A stretch of 64,000 nucleotides of DNA from Micromonospora halophytica (GTDB lineage: Bacteria; Actinomycetota; Actinomycetes; Mycobacteriales; Micromonosporaceae): NCBI RefSeq assembly GCF_900090245.1, contig NZ_FMDN01000003.1, positions 453,373-517,372 of the forward strand. Reading direction: 5' to 3'. The notes under the pieces were generated by a model. It made no database searches, had not been told where the DNA came from, and was given only the letters and a program-made list of their open reading frames with translations. The position numbers were made by a program, and so were the translations under genes. Of the stretch, positions 45,219 to 54,004 are shown one piece after another. The number at the start of each line of letters is the position of its first letter. Position 1 is the first letter of the stretch.

Positions 45219-45998
45219 TCAGCCGCCGACCCCGCAGTCCGGGGCAGACCAGCTCGTCGTGTTGCGCGTCCGGTCGCGGTTGTTCTCCCGCCGTGAGTCG
45301 ACGTGCACGTGGCTGTCGTGGTTGGTGTATCCCGGGCCGTAGATCCCGCTGAACCCGTGGTTGCGTGCCGTCCGGGCGACGTCGCACAGCGAGCGCGACC
45401 GGGAGACCAGATCGGCGGCGTTGCCGTAGAGATGCTGGCTGTCCGACGCGCCGCCCACCCGGCGGTTGCAGGCGATGTCACGGAAGCCGCTGGTCACGTA
45501 GAGCGGCCGGTCGCCCAGGCTCCGGCGCAGCGCCTCCAGCTTCCACATGGTGCGCAGGGCGTTGGCCCGGGTCTCGGCGGCCGACAGCGGACCCCCCGTC
45601 CATCCGCCCTGGCCACAGCCGTCGTCCAGTTCGGTGTAGCTGAAGTGGGTGGGCGTGCAGTCGTCGTCCTGCAACTGGTAGAGCTTGGTGAAGGTCTGCG
45701 GGCCGGCGATGCCGTCGCTGCGCAGCCCGTACGCGGTCTGGAACCGGCGCACGGCGGCGGCGGTCTCGGGGCCGTACCGGCCGTCGATCCGGACGATCCC
45801 GCCGTTGCCGGCCCATCCGGCGACCCGGATCTGGAGCTGGCGGACGTCCTCGCCCGAGCGTCCCGGCAGCAGGGTGCGCTGCCAGGTGTAGCAGCCGTCG
45901 GCGTGGGCCGCCGGCGCGGCGACCACCACGGCGATCGCGGCCCCCGGTAGTGCCAGGGCGCACGCGATGAGGGCCCGCTTCAGGGTGTGTACGCGCAC
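45219..45998 (-). CDS. Secreted M15-type peptidase with peptidoglycan-binding domain
   Basis: A 259-residue exported protein from GTG 45998 (GGGAGGA upstream). Signal (about 5-33), then a PG_binding_1 domain (about 40-105: LPGRSGEDVRQLQIRVAGW...RYGPETAAAVRRFQTAYGL), then a zinc D-Ala-D-Ala-type peptidase of the VanY/peptidase M15 group with SGFRDIACNRRVGGASDSQHLYGNAADLV and HVHVDSR, which supply the metal ligands. It hydrolyses cell-wall peptides outside the membrane. A Zur-like palindrome lies about 105 bp upstream. Confidence 0.85.
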   Translation of the reverse strand: MRVHTLKRALIACALALPGAAIAVVVAAPAAHADGCYTWQRTLLPGRSGEDVRQLQIRVAGWAGNGGIVRIDGRYGPETAAAVRRFQTAYGLRSDGIAGPQTFTKLYQLQDDDCTPTHFSYTELDDGCGQGGWTGGPLSAAETRANALRTMWKLEALRRSLGDRPLYVTSGFRDIACNRRVGGASDSQHLYGNAADLVSRSRSLCDVARTARNHGFSGIYGPGYTNHDSHVHVDSRRENNRDRTRNTTSWSAPDCGVGG

Positions 45999-46102
45999 AG
46001 ATGTCCTCCCGGTAGGAGAGCGATGGGGTGTCGACCGGGACATCGACCGGGACGTCCCGCGCTTTCCACCCTGACAGCTCTTCTGCCGTTTCGAGGCGGT
46101 TG

Positions 46103-46119
46103 ATGAGAATTGTTCTCAT
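46103..46119. promoter_or_regulatory. Zur/Fur-like palindrome
   Basis: ATGAGAA-TTG-TTCTCAT: perfect 7-bp arms. It closely follows the Zur consensus of actinobacteria (TGAAAAT-n-ATTTTCA type) with G/C at two symmetric positions. It lies in the 46005-46320 gap, 105 bp upstream of the zinc-peptidase start (45998) and 200 bp before the 46321 gene. No other clear feature is in that gap. Confidence 0.55.
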
Positions 46120-46320
46120 GATTGCTGGTTGCTGGGCATTTCCTGGGACGGCAATGAATGGTGATACGGCCGAGCGGGCCGAGAGTTCGCGATCCGGAGC
46201 AGCGCACCCGACCTGGCGGGCACCACGCAAAACACCCGTCCGATCACCCGGGGTGACTGCCGGCCCGTGACCGGCGACCGGTAACGTCGGTCCCGGCTCG
46301 CGGGGACGGGGGAGGTGGAC

Positions 46321-46962
46321 GTGGCGCGTGGTGGCGTCTTCTGCGTCGAGGGTCAGTGGCACCGGGACCTGCACGAGCGCGGCTCCGTCCTGCCCACCCT
46401 GGAACTGCTGGAACGGCTCGGCAAGATCCGCTTCATCCACAAGGACGCCGCCACCCGCGACGAGCTCTTCTACTTCGTCGACCGCTGGCTGCTCAAGCAG
46501 TACGCCGACTACCGGGTCGGCTTCTTCGCCATGCACGGTGAACCGAGCCGGCTCTGCCTCACCGACTGGGACTCGGTGGCCCTCACCGACGTCGCCGAAC
46601 GGATGGCCGGGCGGTGCGAGGGGCGGCGGCTCTACTTCGGCAGCTGCTCGGTCCTGCGTGCCTCCGACGCCACCCTGCGGGACTTCCTCGACACCACCGG
46701 AGCGGCGCTGGTCTGCGGTTTCACCCGCGAGGTCGACTGGGTGGAGTCGGCCGCCTTCGAGACGGTGCTGCTCGACGTGCTCGCCAACGGCCGGCGGCAC
46801 AACGCCGCCGAGCTGCGGATGGGCTCGGCGCACTGGGCGCCGCTGGCGGCGTACCTCGGGTTCCGGGTGATCTACGCCAACGGCCGGGCCTGGCGGCCGA
46901 GCGTCCGGCCCCGGGTGCCCGCCCAGACCGCGCCGGGCCGGGTGGCCGGCCGGGCCCGCTGA
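46321..46962 (+). CDS. Caspase/CHAT-like protein (DUF6642-type)
   Basis: A 213-residue protein from GTG 46321 (GGGGGAGG eight bases upstream; the GTG at 46315 is too close to it). Strand ends VGFFAMHGEP (His72) and RLYFGSCSVL (Cys109) match the His-Gly and Cys catalytic pair of caspase/CHAT peptidases, and GAALVCGFTREVDWVESAAFE matches the following CHAT segment. It is very close to the uncharacterised actinobacterial DUF6642 family in memory. No partner or substrate gene is adjacent. Protease activity is inferred. Confidence 0.6.
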   Translation: MARGGVFCVEGQWHRDLHERGSVLPTLELLERLGKIRFIHKDAATRDELFYFVDRWLLKQYADYRVGFFAMHGEPSRLCLTDWDSVALTDVAERMAGRCEGRRLYFGSCSVLRASDATLRDFLDTTGAALVCGFTREVDWVESAAFETVLLDVLANGRRHNAAELRMGSAHWAPLAAYLGFRVIYANGRAWRPSVRPRVPAQTAPGRVAGRAR

Positions 46963-47048
46963 ACCTCCGGGGCATCCGACCTCCGCGCGCCCGGGGGGAG
47001 GGCGGGGCGAGCGGGGCCGGCCCGCCGGTGGCCTGGTAGAACCGAGGG

Positions 47049-47513
47049 ATGGCACGCACCGTCGCGAGCAACACCCGGGTCGACCGGGACGCCCTGACCG
47101 AGTTCCTCCGCCCCCGGCACCGGGTCGTGCTGATGACCACCCGGGCCGACGGCCGTCCGCAGTCCTCCCCGGTTTCCTGCGGGGTGGACGCCGAGGGCCG
47201 GCTGGTGATCTCCACCTATCCGGAGCGGGCGAAGGTGCGCAACATCCGGCGCGACCCGCGGGTCTCCGCCTGCGTCCTCTCCGACGACTGGAACGGCCCC
47301 TGGGTGCAGGTCGACGGCACCGCCGAGGTGCTCGACCTGCCCGAGGCGCTGGAGCCGCTGGTGGAGTACTTCCGCAGCATCTCCGGCGAGCACCCGGACT
47401 GGGACGAGTACCGCGCGGCCATGGTGACGCAGGGCAAGTCGCTGATCCGGGTCACCATCGACAGCTGGGGGCCGGTGGCCACCGGCGGCTTCCCGGCCCG
47501 CCTCGCCGACTGA
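47049..47513 (+). CDS. PPOX-class F420/FMN-dependent oxidoreductase
   Basis: A 154-residue split-barrel protein: RHRVVLMTTRADGRPQSSPVSCGVD, TYPERAKVRNIRRDPRVSACVLSD, and a tail IRVTIDSWGPVATGG. The KVRNIRRDPRVS segment is the cofactor-binding pattern of the PPOX family (F420 or FMN). Substrate unknown; actinobacterial paralogues reduce many small molecules. Confidence 0.9.
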   Translation: MARTVASNTRVDRDALTEFLRPRHRVVLMTTRADGRPQSSPVSCGVDAEGRLVISTYPERAKVRNIRRDPRVSACVLSDDWNGPWVQVDGTAEVLDLPEALEPLVEYFRSISGEHPDWDEYRAAMVTQGKSLIRVTIDSWGPVATGGFPARLAD

Positions 47514-47524
47514 CCCCCCGGCAC

Positions 47525-48166
47525 TCAGTACGCGGCGGTGAAGCGCATGTTCTCGAAGCGCGGGTTCTCGATCTCGTCGACGATCACCACGGCCAGGTCC
47601 TCGTACGTCAGCACCGAGCGCCCCTGCTCGTCCACCACCGGGTGCTCGGTGCCGGTGCGGTAGCGGCCGGTCCGCTCGCCCGGGTGGAACTCCAGCGGCG
47701 GTGGGGAGAGGTACGTCCAGGTCACCCCGTCGGCCGAGGAGCGGTACCAGGCCAGCGCGTCGGCCTGGCCCAGCGCCGCGTCCCGGTACTCGTCGGGGAA
47801 GTCCGGCTCGTCCAGCAGCGGGGTGTCCTTCGACGTCAGCAGGGTCGCCCCGCCGCCGACGTGGATGACCCGGGGCGGGTTCGGCAGGTCCCGCAGGACG
47901 GTGGTCAGGGTCTGCGCCGCGTCCCGCCAGAGCGCCCGCTCGCCACCGCCGACCGCCACCACGATCACGTCGGCCGCACCGGCGAGGTCCCGGACGCTCT
48001 GCGTCGAGGTGGCGTCCCCGGTCACCAGGTGCGCCGCGGCGGGCAGCCAGGTGACCGCCTCCGGGCGGCGGACCGCCGCCGTGACCCGATGCCCGCGCCC
48101 CACCGCCTCGGCGACGATCCGCGAGCCCGCGGTGCCGCCGGCGCCGTACACCACGATGTCGCTCAT
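47525..48166 (-). CDS. NAD(P)-binding oxidoreductase (NmrA-like)
   Basis: A 213-residue Rossmann protein: GAGGTAG nucleotide-binding motif at residues 8-14, then VTAAVRRPEAV, VIHVGGGATL and LSPPPLEFHPGERTG. It fits the NAD(P)H-binding/NmrA-like group of flavin or quinone reductase-like regulators. It converges on the PPOX gene (stop to stop 11 bp). Confidence 0.88.
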   Translation of the reverse strand: MSDIVVYGAGGTAGSRIVAEAVGRGHRVTAAVRRPEAVTWLPAAAHLVTGDATSTQSVRDLAGAADVIVVAVGGGERALWRDAAQTLTTVLRDLPNPPRVIHVGGGATLLTSKDTPLLDEPDFPDEYRDAALGQADALAWYRSSADGVTWTYLSPPPLEFHPGERTGRYRTGTEHPVVDEQGRSVLTYEDLAVVIVDEIENPRFENMRFTAAY

Positions 48167-48271
48167 GCCGGCACTCCGCCGCCGTGAGGTGCCACCGTGC
48201 GGGGGCTGACGATTCGCTCGCTCATGCCGTCCAGGCTATGGACCGACCCGCCCGCCCGTCGGCGGAACGGC

Positions 48272-49504
48272 TCAGTCGACCAGGGCGGAGTAGACCAGCT
48301 GACGCAGCTGCGAGCGCAGCGGGTAGGTGCTCGACGGCATCAGCTGGGTGAAGAGCAGCGCGGTGACCTCCTCGGCCGGGTCCACCCAGAACGCGGTGCT
48401 GGCCAGCCCGCCCCAGTAGTACTCGCCGACGCTGCTCGGCACCCGCGCCGGCACCGGGTCCTCCACCACCGCGAAGCCCAGCCCGAAGCCGATGCCGTCG
48501 AGCACCGTCTCGGCGAAGCCCTCCGGTTCGAACGACGCCAGGTCGCCGCCGCCGGGCAGGTGGTTACGGGTCATGTAGCGCACCGTGCGGGGGGCGAGCA
48601 GGCGTACGCCGTCCAGCTCGCCACCGCGCAGCAGCAGCTGGGTGAACCGGTGGTAGTCGGCGGCCGTCGAGACCAGCCCGCCGCCGCCGGAGAAGCACTC
48701 CGGGCGGGTCAGCGCGAACGCGCCGATCTTGTCGACCCGGACCGCCTGCCCGGTGGCCGGGTGCGGGGTGTAGAGCGCGGCGAGCCGCTTGACGTTCGGC
48801 TCGTCGACCCAGAACCGGGTGTCGGTCATGCCCAGCGGGGTGAGGATCCGCTCGGTGAAGAAGTCCTCCAGGCTCTGCCCGGAGACCACCTCGACCAGCC
48901 GGCCCAGCACGTCGGTGGAGACGCCGTAGTTCCAGCCGCTGCCGGGCTGGAACATCAGCGGCAGCTTCGCCATCCCGACGGTCGCCCCGGCCAGGTCCAG
49001 CCCGGGGGGTACGCCCAGGTCGTACCCGGCGGCCCGGTAAAGCGCGTCCACCACCGAGGTCTGCGCGAAGCCGTACGTCAGGCCGGAGGTGTGGGTGAGC
49101 AGGTGCCAGATGCGGATCGGCTCGATCGCCGGCACGGTGTACGCCTTGAGCGCCGACCCCTTGTCGTAGACCCGGACATCGGCGAACTCCGGCAGCCAGC
49201 GGCTGATCGGGTCGTTCAGCTCGAACCGGCCCTCCTCCCACAGCATCATCGCCGCGACGGAGGTGATCGGCTTGGTCATCGAGTAGATCCGCCAGATGGT
49301 GTCCTGCTCCACCGGCGCGCCCGCCTCGACGTCGCGCAGCCCGTACGTCGAGGAGTGCGCCACCTCGCCGCGCCGGGTCACCACGATCTGCCAGCCGGCG
49401 AGCCGGCCGTCGTCGACGTAGCGGCCGAAGTGTTCGTCGATCCGCGCGAGCCGCGCGGGGTCGAAGCCGATCTGGTCCGGGTCGATGCTGCGTGCCACGC
49501 TCAC
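48272..49504 (-). CDS. Serine hydrolase (class C beta-lactamase family)
   Basis: A 410-residue cytoplasmic-looking serine hydrolase: S75-M-T-K78 is the nucleophile motif, WNYGVSTDVLGRLVE supplies the Tyr, HLLTHTSGLTYGF the following conserved segment, and the late GGLAST the KTG-like strand. Esterases EstB and D-aminopeptidases share this fold; no signal peptide. GTG at 49504 or at 49498 may be the start. Confidence 0.88.
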   Translation of the reverse strand: MSVARSIDPDQIGFDPARLARIDEHFGRYVDDGRLAGWQIVVTRRGEVAHSSTYGLRDVEAGAPVEQDTIWRIYSMTKPITSVAAMMLWEEGRFELNDPISRWLPEFADVRVYDKGSALKAYTVPAIEPIRIWHLLTHTSGLTYGFAQTSVVDALYRAAGYDLGVPPGLDLAGATVGMAKLPLMFQPGSGWNYGVSTDVLGRLVEVVSGQSLEDFFTERILTPLGMTDTRFWVDEPNVKRLAALYTPHPATGQAVRVDKIGAFALTRPECFSGGGGLVSTAADYHRFTQLLLRGGELDGVRLLAPRTVRYMTRNHLPGGGDLASFEPEGFAETVLDGIGFGLGFAVVEDPVPARVPSSVGEYYWGGLASTAFWVDPAEEVTALLFTQLMPSSTYPLRSQLRQLVYSALVD

Positions 49505-49583
49505 GTCGGCGAACCTACTAGCCGGTACGGCGGCGGCGGAAGAGCGGGAGCCCACTGTCGGAGCCCCTCGTTAGTGTGGTCCG

Positions 49584-50177
49584 ATGCTCCGGACGACCGA
49601 GGACGCGACGTTCCGCGACGACGACTGGTACGCCGAGGAGCTGGTCGACCGGCACTTCGTCCGGTGCTCCTTCCAGCGGGTCGACCTCACCGAGGCGGTC
49701 AGCCGGGGCACCTCCTTCACGGAGTGCTCGTTCGGCAACGTGGCGTTCAACGCCTCCCGGCACGTCGACTCGGCCTTCACCCGGTGCGCGTTCCGCCGGT
49801 GCAACCTCTTCGAGGCGGAGTTCGTCGGCTGCAAGCTGGTCGGCAGCACCTTCGCGGAGTGCGACCTGCGCCCGCTGCGGGTGACGGGCGGGGACTGGTC
49901 GTTCGTCGCGCTGGCCGGCGCCGACCTGCGCGGGGTGACGCTCACCGACGTACGGATGCGGGAGACGGACCTGACCGGGGCCGACCTGACCGGCGCGACG
50001 GTGACCGGCGTCGACCTCTCCGGCGCGCAGCTGCACGCGGCCCGGCTCACCCGTGCCGACCTGCGCGGCAGTGACCTGACCGCGGTGGACCCGACCACGG
50101 TGCAGCGGGCCGGTGCGGTGATCGACGCGGAGCAGGCGATCGTGCTGGCGCAGGCGCTCGGCTTCGAGATCCGCTGA
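49584..50177 (+). CDS. Pentapeptide repeat protein
   Basis: A 197-residue right-handed quadrilateral beta-helix: about 30 A/C-[DN]-L/F-x-x units, e.g. DLTGADLTGATVTGVDLSGAQL. Family members include the DNA-mimic gyrase protectors MfpA/Qnr, but size alone does not assign that role. ATG 49584. Confidence 0.9.
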   Translation: MLRTTEDATFRDDDWYAEELVDRHFVRCSFQRVDLTEAVSRGTSFTECSFGNVAFNASRHVDSAFTRCAFRRCNLFEAEFVGCKLVGSTFAECDLRPLRVTGGDWSFVALAGADLRGVTLTDVRMRETDLTGADLTGATVTGVDLSGAQLHAARLTRADLRGSDLTAVDPTTVQRAGAVIDAEQAIVLAQALGFEIR

Positions 50178-50211
50178 CGCGCGGCCGCCCGCCGCCCGTA
50201 TCGTGCGTTTC

Positions 50212-50970
50212 ATGGTGGTGTGGGAGGACTCTCGGGACCGGCGGCTGCGCCGGCTCAACGTGGCGGTCGGGTTGTTGCTGGCCGCCGAGGGGATCGTGAT
50301 GTGGGCGGCGAGCAACGACCTCGCGCTGCCGGTGACCGCCTCCTACCTCACCGCCGACCCGGTGACGCTGCGCGACGGCACCCTCCCCGAGACGGTCTTC
50401 CGGCTGGCGATCGGCCCGACGGTGGCGGTCTTCCTGCTGTTCGCCGCCGTCGACCACCTCGTGGTGGCCGCGCCCGGCGTGCACCGCTGGTACGCCCGTC
50501 GTCTCGACCGGCGGGCCAACTACGCCCGCTGGATCGAGTACTCGGTCAGCGCCTCCGTCATGATCGTCCTGATCGGACTCTTCGTCGGTGTCCGCGACCT
50601 CGCGGCGGTGATCGGGATCTTCGCGGCCAACACCGCGATGATCCTCTTCGGTCTGCTGATGGAGCGCCAGCAGAAGCCCGGCGTCGCGGACTGGAGCGCG
50701 TTCTGGTTCGGCTCGCTGGTCGGGTTCGCCCCCTGGGTGGCGATCGCGGTCTACATCACCCAGCCGCCGCAGGTGCCGACCTTCGTGTACGCGATCACGG
50801 TGGTGCAGTTCGTGCTCTTCGCGGGCTTCGCGATCAACATGGCCCTCCAGTACCGCCAAGTGGGACGGTGGCGGCACTACCGGTTCGGGGAGGTGGTCTA
50901 CATCCTGCTCAGTCTGGGGGCGAAGTCCGCGTTGGCCTTGCTGATCTTTGCCAACGTGCTGCGCACCTGA
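50212..50970 (+). CDS. Heliorhodopsin
   Basis: A 252-residue seven-helix membrane protein. The seventh helix ends YILLSLGAKSALALLIFANVL, where Lys238 would form the retinal Schiff base; the third helix has YARWIEYSVSASVMIVLI with the conserved Glu counterion. These are heliorhodopsin (not type-1 pump) signatures: inverted topology, long first loop. Heliorhodopsins do not pump ions; suggested roles are photosensing or enzyme regulation. No retinal synthesis gene is present in the window. Start ATG 50212 or GTG 50203. Confidence 0.88.
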   Translation: MVVWEDSRDRRLRRLNVAVGLLLAAEGIVMWAASNDLALPVTASYLTADPVTLRDGTLPETVFRLAIGPTVAVFLLFAAVDHLVVAAPGVHRWYARRLDRRANYARWIEYSVSASVMIVLIGLFVGVRDLAAVIGIFAANTAMILFGLLMERQQKPGVADWSAFWFGSLVGFAPWVAIAVYITQPPQVPTFVYAITVVQFVLFAGFAINMALQYRQVGRWRHYRFGEVVYILLSLGAKSALALLIFANVLRT

Positions 50971-51008
50971 CTCGCCACGACGGCCCGCCGGGACCTCGAC
51001 CGACCCAC

Positions 51009-51027
51009 CCGCACGGTGACCGTGCGG
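51009..51027. terminator. Hairpin downstream of heliorhodopsin
   Basis: CCGCACGG-TGA-CCGTGCGG: 8 perfect pairs with a 3-base loop, 39 bp after the heliorhodopsin stop. No U-run follows. Terminator is the simplest reading. Confidence 0.6.
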
Positions 51028-51090
51028 ACACGAGGGGGTTAGGATCCGTACTCCGCTGAGTGGGTCGATCGCAGCGTCGTCAGGACAGTT

Positions 51091-51115
51091 TTCGTTACGA
51101 CCATTTGGTAACGAA
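51091..51115. promoter_or_regulatory. Operator-like inverted repeat upstream of anchored protein
   Basis: TTCGTTAC-N9-GTAACGAA: perfect 8-bp arms, 150 bp before the GTG at 51265. The gap 51028-51264 contains no gene. A regulator is not identified. Confidence 0.5.
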
Positions 51116-51264
51116 CTGGAAACGCTGACGGGTCTGCCTATGACGCAAGCGGTCGTACGGATGAAAACGTGACGGGGCTCACGCTGGGCGGGCGAGCGCG
51201 ATCGGGCCCGGCGGAGCGGACGCGCGGCTATGGGCGGAGCTGCGGTGTGGGGAACGGAGAAGCG

Positions 51265-52152
51265 GTGACGGACGACCAGGTGAGACGGATCGGCCCGGGT
51301 CCGACCGGCGGCACGACCCCCCGGATCGCCCGCCACCGGCACCGTCGCCGCTGGGTGATCGAGTCGCTGGGCGCCCTGACATGCCTGCTCGCCCTCGTGG
51401 CGTACCTGAACTTCGAGACGGAACCGGAGTTGCCCGCGACCGGCGGCGACCTCTCCGCCGGCGCGCCCACGGTGGCCGGCCGCCCCACCGGCCTGCCCGG
51501 CGTGGTCACCGAGGCCGGCGTCGCCTCGCCGGGCCTGCAGCCCCGGCAGCGACCACCGTCGCCGTCGCCGTCGACCACCCCGACGCCGGCCCCGAAGCCG
51601 GAGCCGGTCACTGCGGTGCTGACCGTCGCCGAGGTCGAGGTGCCGGCCGTGGTGGACCTGACCGGCCTCGGCACCCGTGACTGGGTGCACTGGGGACTGG
51701 CCGGCCCCGATCGGACGGTCCGCAAGCGCGACGGCTCGGGGGAGATCCGCGACGAGGGCGGCCGGGGCCAGCGCGCCACCTACGACACCAACCCGGAGGG
51801 GTTCAGCTGGCGCGACGGCACGCCCGTCGGATCCGCCGACGCCACCGCGACCGGGACGTACGCCTGCGGCGTCGGCAACGGCTTCGCCCTGAGCGTGGCA
51901 GGCAGCGGCGAACTGCGCACCGTCCACCTCTTCGCCGGGCTCTGGATGTCCCGCGGCCGGCTCGACGTGCGGCTCTCCACCGGCGGCCCGACCAGGACGC
52001 TGCGCCTGGAGGACCCGCACACCAACCACACCGCCCAGTGGGTCGTCCGGTTCCGGGTGCCCCGGGGCCAGAAGTTGCTGGTGTCGTGGACCACCGAGCG
52101 GACCTTCAACGGCTGCGGCAACGTCGGCATCCAGGCGGTCGCGCTGCGCTGA
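51265..52152 (+). CDS. Single-pass membrane-anchored extracellular protein
   Basis: A 295-residue protein from GTG 51265 (GGAGAA upstream). A short cytoplasmic part, one membrane helix (about 32-53: VIESLGALTCLLALVAYL), a Pro/Ser/Thr linker (about 85-115) and a C-terminal beta-sandwich-like domain with DWVHWGLAGPD, CGVGNGFALS and VSWTTERTFNGCGNVGIQAV. Two Cys may pair. It resembles carbohydrate-binding or signalling ectodomains; family unassigned. Confidence 0.7.
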   Translation: MTDDQVRRIGPGPTGGTTPRIARHRHRRRWVIESLGALTCLLALVAYLNFETEPELPATGGDLSAGAPTVAGRPTGLPGVVTEAGVASPGLQPRQRPPSPSPSTTPTPAPKPEPVTAVLTVAEVEVPAVVDLTGLGTRDWVHWGLAGPDRTVRKRDGSGEIRDEGGRGQRATYDTNPEGFSWRDGTPVGSADATATGTYACGVGNGFALSVAGSGELRTVHLFAGLWMSRGRLDVRLSTGGPTRTLRLEDPHTNHTAQWVVRFRVPRGQKLLVSWTTERTFNGCGNVGIQAVALR

Positions 52153-52381
52153 GCCGACCCCGTGGCGAGAGCCGGCCGTGGTCACCCGCGTGGGGGAGCG
52201 GCACCCTTCCGGCACGGGAACCCGGGCGCGGTGATCGACGACAGGCTGGATCCTCCAGCCGTTCGCGCCGTCCACCGCCGGTGCGGTGGCCAGTCGGCTG
52301 GGGGCGCTCACCGGTGCGGTGCTGCTGCACGCGGCGCTGCTCGACCACCACTGCGGACCCGGCGTTGCCCACGCTGCGGGC

Positions 52382-52417
52382 GGTGACGGGACCCCGCGCG
52401 GGCGGGGCCCCGTCACC
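52382..52417. terminator. Strong hairpin downstream of dacB
   Basis: A 16-base stem with one mismatch (52382-52397 and 52402-52417) around GCGG, four bases beyond the dacB stop codon at 52421. It is a rho-independent-like terminator without T-run. Confidence 0.85.
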
Positions 52418-52420
52418 GGC

Positions 52421-54004
52421 TCAGCAGACGATCGGCTTCACCCAGGAGCACTCCCGGCCCTCCGGGACCCGGGGCGTCTGCGGCGCCGTCGGCGGCGCCA
52501 CCCGCGCGGTGGTCCCGCTCTTCTCGGTGTACGACGCCAGCGCGATGGCGATCTGGTCCTCCAGCGCCTTCACCGACGAGGCGAGGTAGTTGTTGAGCAC
52601 CACGGAGAAGGCGAGCAGCCGGCCGTCGGCGTCGGTGACGTAACCGGAGAGGCTGGACACCCCGGTGAGGCTGCCGGTCTTGGCGTGCACGTTGCCGGCG
52701 GCCGGGGTGCCGCGCATCCGGCTGCGCAGCGTGCCGCCGACGAAGCGGTCGGCGTTGCCGGCGACCGGCAGGCTGGCGTACCAGGTGTCGAACCACGGCT
52801 CCTGCCGGACGGCGGTGAGCAGCCCGACGAACTCGGCCGGCGGGATCATGTTGCGTCGGGAGAGCCCGGAGCCGTCGCGCTGACGCAGCGTGCCGGTGTC
52901 CATGCCGGTGTCGGCGACGTACTCGCTGATCGCGGTGAGCCCGGCCGACCAGGTGCCGGAGCCGGAGATGACCCGGCCGACCTCCTTGGTCAGCACCTCG
53001 GCGTGCCCGTTGTTGGAGAGCTTGAGGAACGGCACCATCAGCTCGGCGAGGTTCATCGAGTCGTGCCGTGCGACGGCGGTCGCGTCCTGCGGGGTGGCCT
53101 GGCCGAGCACCGTCCGCCCGAGCACCCGTACGCCGTGGCGGCGCAGCGCGGCGCGGAACACGTCGGCGGCGTACCCGGTGGGCTCCCAGACGGTCGTCCA
53201 GTCACTCTCCGGCTCCTCGCCGAGGGCGATCCGGCCGGTGACCACCACGGTGTTGGTGCCGTGCTCCCGCTCGAAGGAGATCGTCGTGTCCCCCTCGGCG
53301 ACCGTCTCGGCCCGGTTGTCGATCCGCAGCCAGCCGTTGGGCGGGGTCATGGTGACCACCGGGGGAACGCCGGGGGTGTCGGCCGGGGCGGCACGCACGA
53401 TCACGGTGCCGGCGTCGTAGTCGGTGTCCGGCGCGACGGTCAGCGCGGAGACCTGCGCGGCGTAGTAGTACGGCTGGTCGTCCCAGGCCCAGTCCGGGCC
53501 GAGCCGGGTGCGGTCGTAGCGGGTGTCGTCGGCGACCAGGTTGCCGGTCACCACCCGTACGCCGTCCGCCGCCACCTGGGCGGCGAGCGCGTCGTAGTCG
53601 GCGGCGAGCATCGTCGGGTCGCCGCCGCCACGCAGGTAGAGGTCACCGGAGAGCAGGCCGGCGCGGCGCTGCCCGGTGGCGCGTACGTCGGTGGTGAACC
53701 GGTGCCCCGGACCGAGCAGTTCCATCGCTGCGGTCGAGGTGAGCAGCTTGGTGTTGGAGGCGGGGACCAGCCGGCGGTGGCCGTTGCGGTCGTACAGGGT
53801 CCGGCCGGTGGCGGTGTCCACCACGACCACGCCGGCCTGCGCGTCGGTCAGCCGGGCGTCGGCGAGGATCGCGTCGATGGTGGCGTGCAGCCGGGTCGCG
53901 GCCGGGGTGGGCGACTCGGCGGTGGCGGGGAGTGCGCCGGCGGCGGCCACGGTGGCGGCGAGCGTCGCGAGGGCCAGGCTCCGGAGGAAGAGACGGCGAT
54001 GCAT
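52421..54004 (-). CDS. dacB: D-alanyl-D-alanine carboxypeptidase/endopeptidase (PBP4 family, S13)
   Basis: A 527-residue exported enzyme. Signal (MHRRLFLRSLALATLAATVAAAG) then the S13 transpeptidase-like fold: S83-N-T-K86, SNN in FLKLSNNGHAE and KTG in VHAKTGSLTG. The large insert between SxxK and SxN (with repeated DTRYDRTRLGPDWAW) matches PBP4. It trims or hydrolyses peptidoglycan crosslinks in the periplasm-like space. A terminator follows the stop. Confidence 0.95.
   Translation of the reverse strand: MHRRLFLRSLALATLAATVAAAGALPATAESPTPAATRLHATIDAILADARLTDAQAGVVVVDTATGRTLYDRNGHRRLVPASNTKLLTSTAAMELLGPGHRFTTDVRATGQRRAGLLSGDLYLRGGGDPTMLAADYDALAAQVAADGVRVVTGNLVADDTRYDRTRLGPDWAWDDQPYYYAAQVSALTVAPDTDYDAGTVIVRAAPADTPGVPPVVTMTPPNGWLRIDNRAETVAEGDTTISFEREHGTNTVVVTGRIALGEEPESDWTTVWEPTGYAADVFRAALRRHGVRVLGRTVLGQATPQDATAVARHDSMNLAELMVPFLKLSNNGHAEVLTKEVGRVISGSGTWSAGLTAISEYVADTGMDTGTLRQRDGSGLSRRNMIPPAEFVGLLTAVRQEPWFDTWYASLPVAGNADRFVGGTLRSRMRGTPAAGNVHAKTGSLTGVSSLSGYVTDADGRLLAFSVVLNNYLASSVKALEDQIAIALASYTEKSGTTARVAPPTAPQTPRVPEGRECSWVKPIVC

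Noticed and set aside
46028..46270. Open frame over the Zur-like box
   Set aside because: No ribosome site, mixed composition, and it would contain the palindrome.
52244..52380. Plus-strand frame WILQPFAPSTAGAVASRLGA... between the anchored protein and dacB
   Set aside because: It has a protein-like composition but runs on through the dacB terminator without a fitting start; too short to identify as a remnant.
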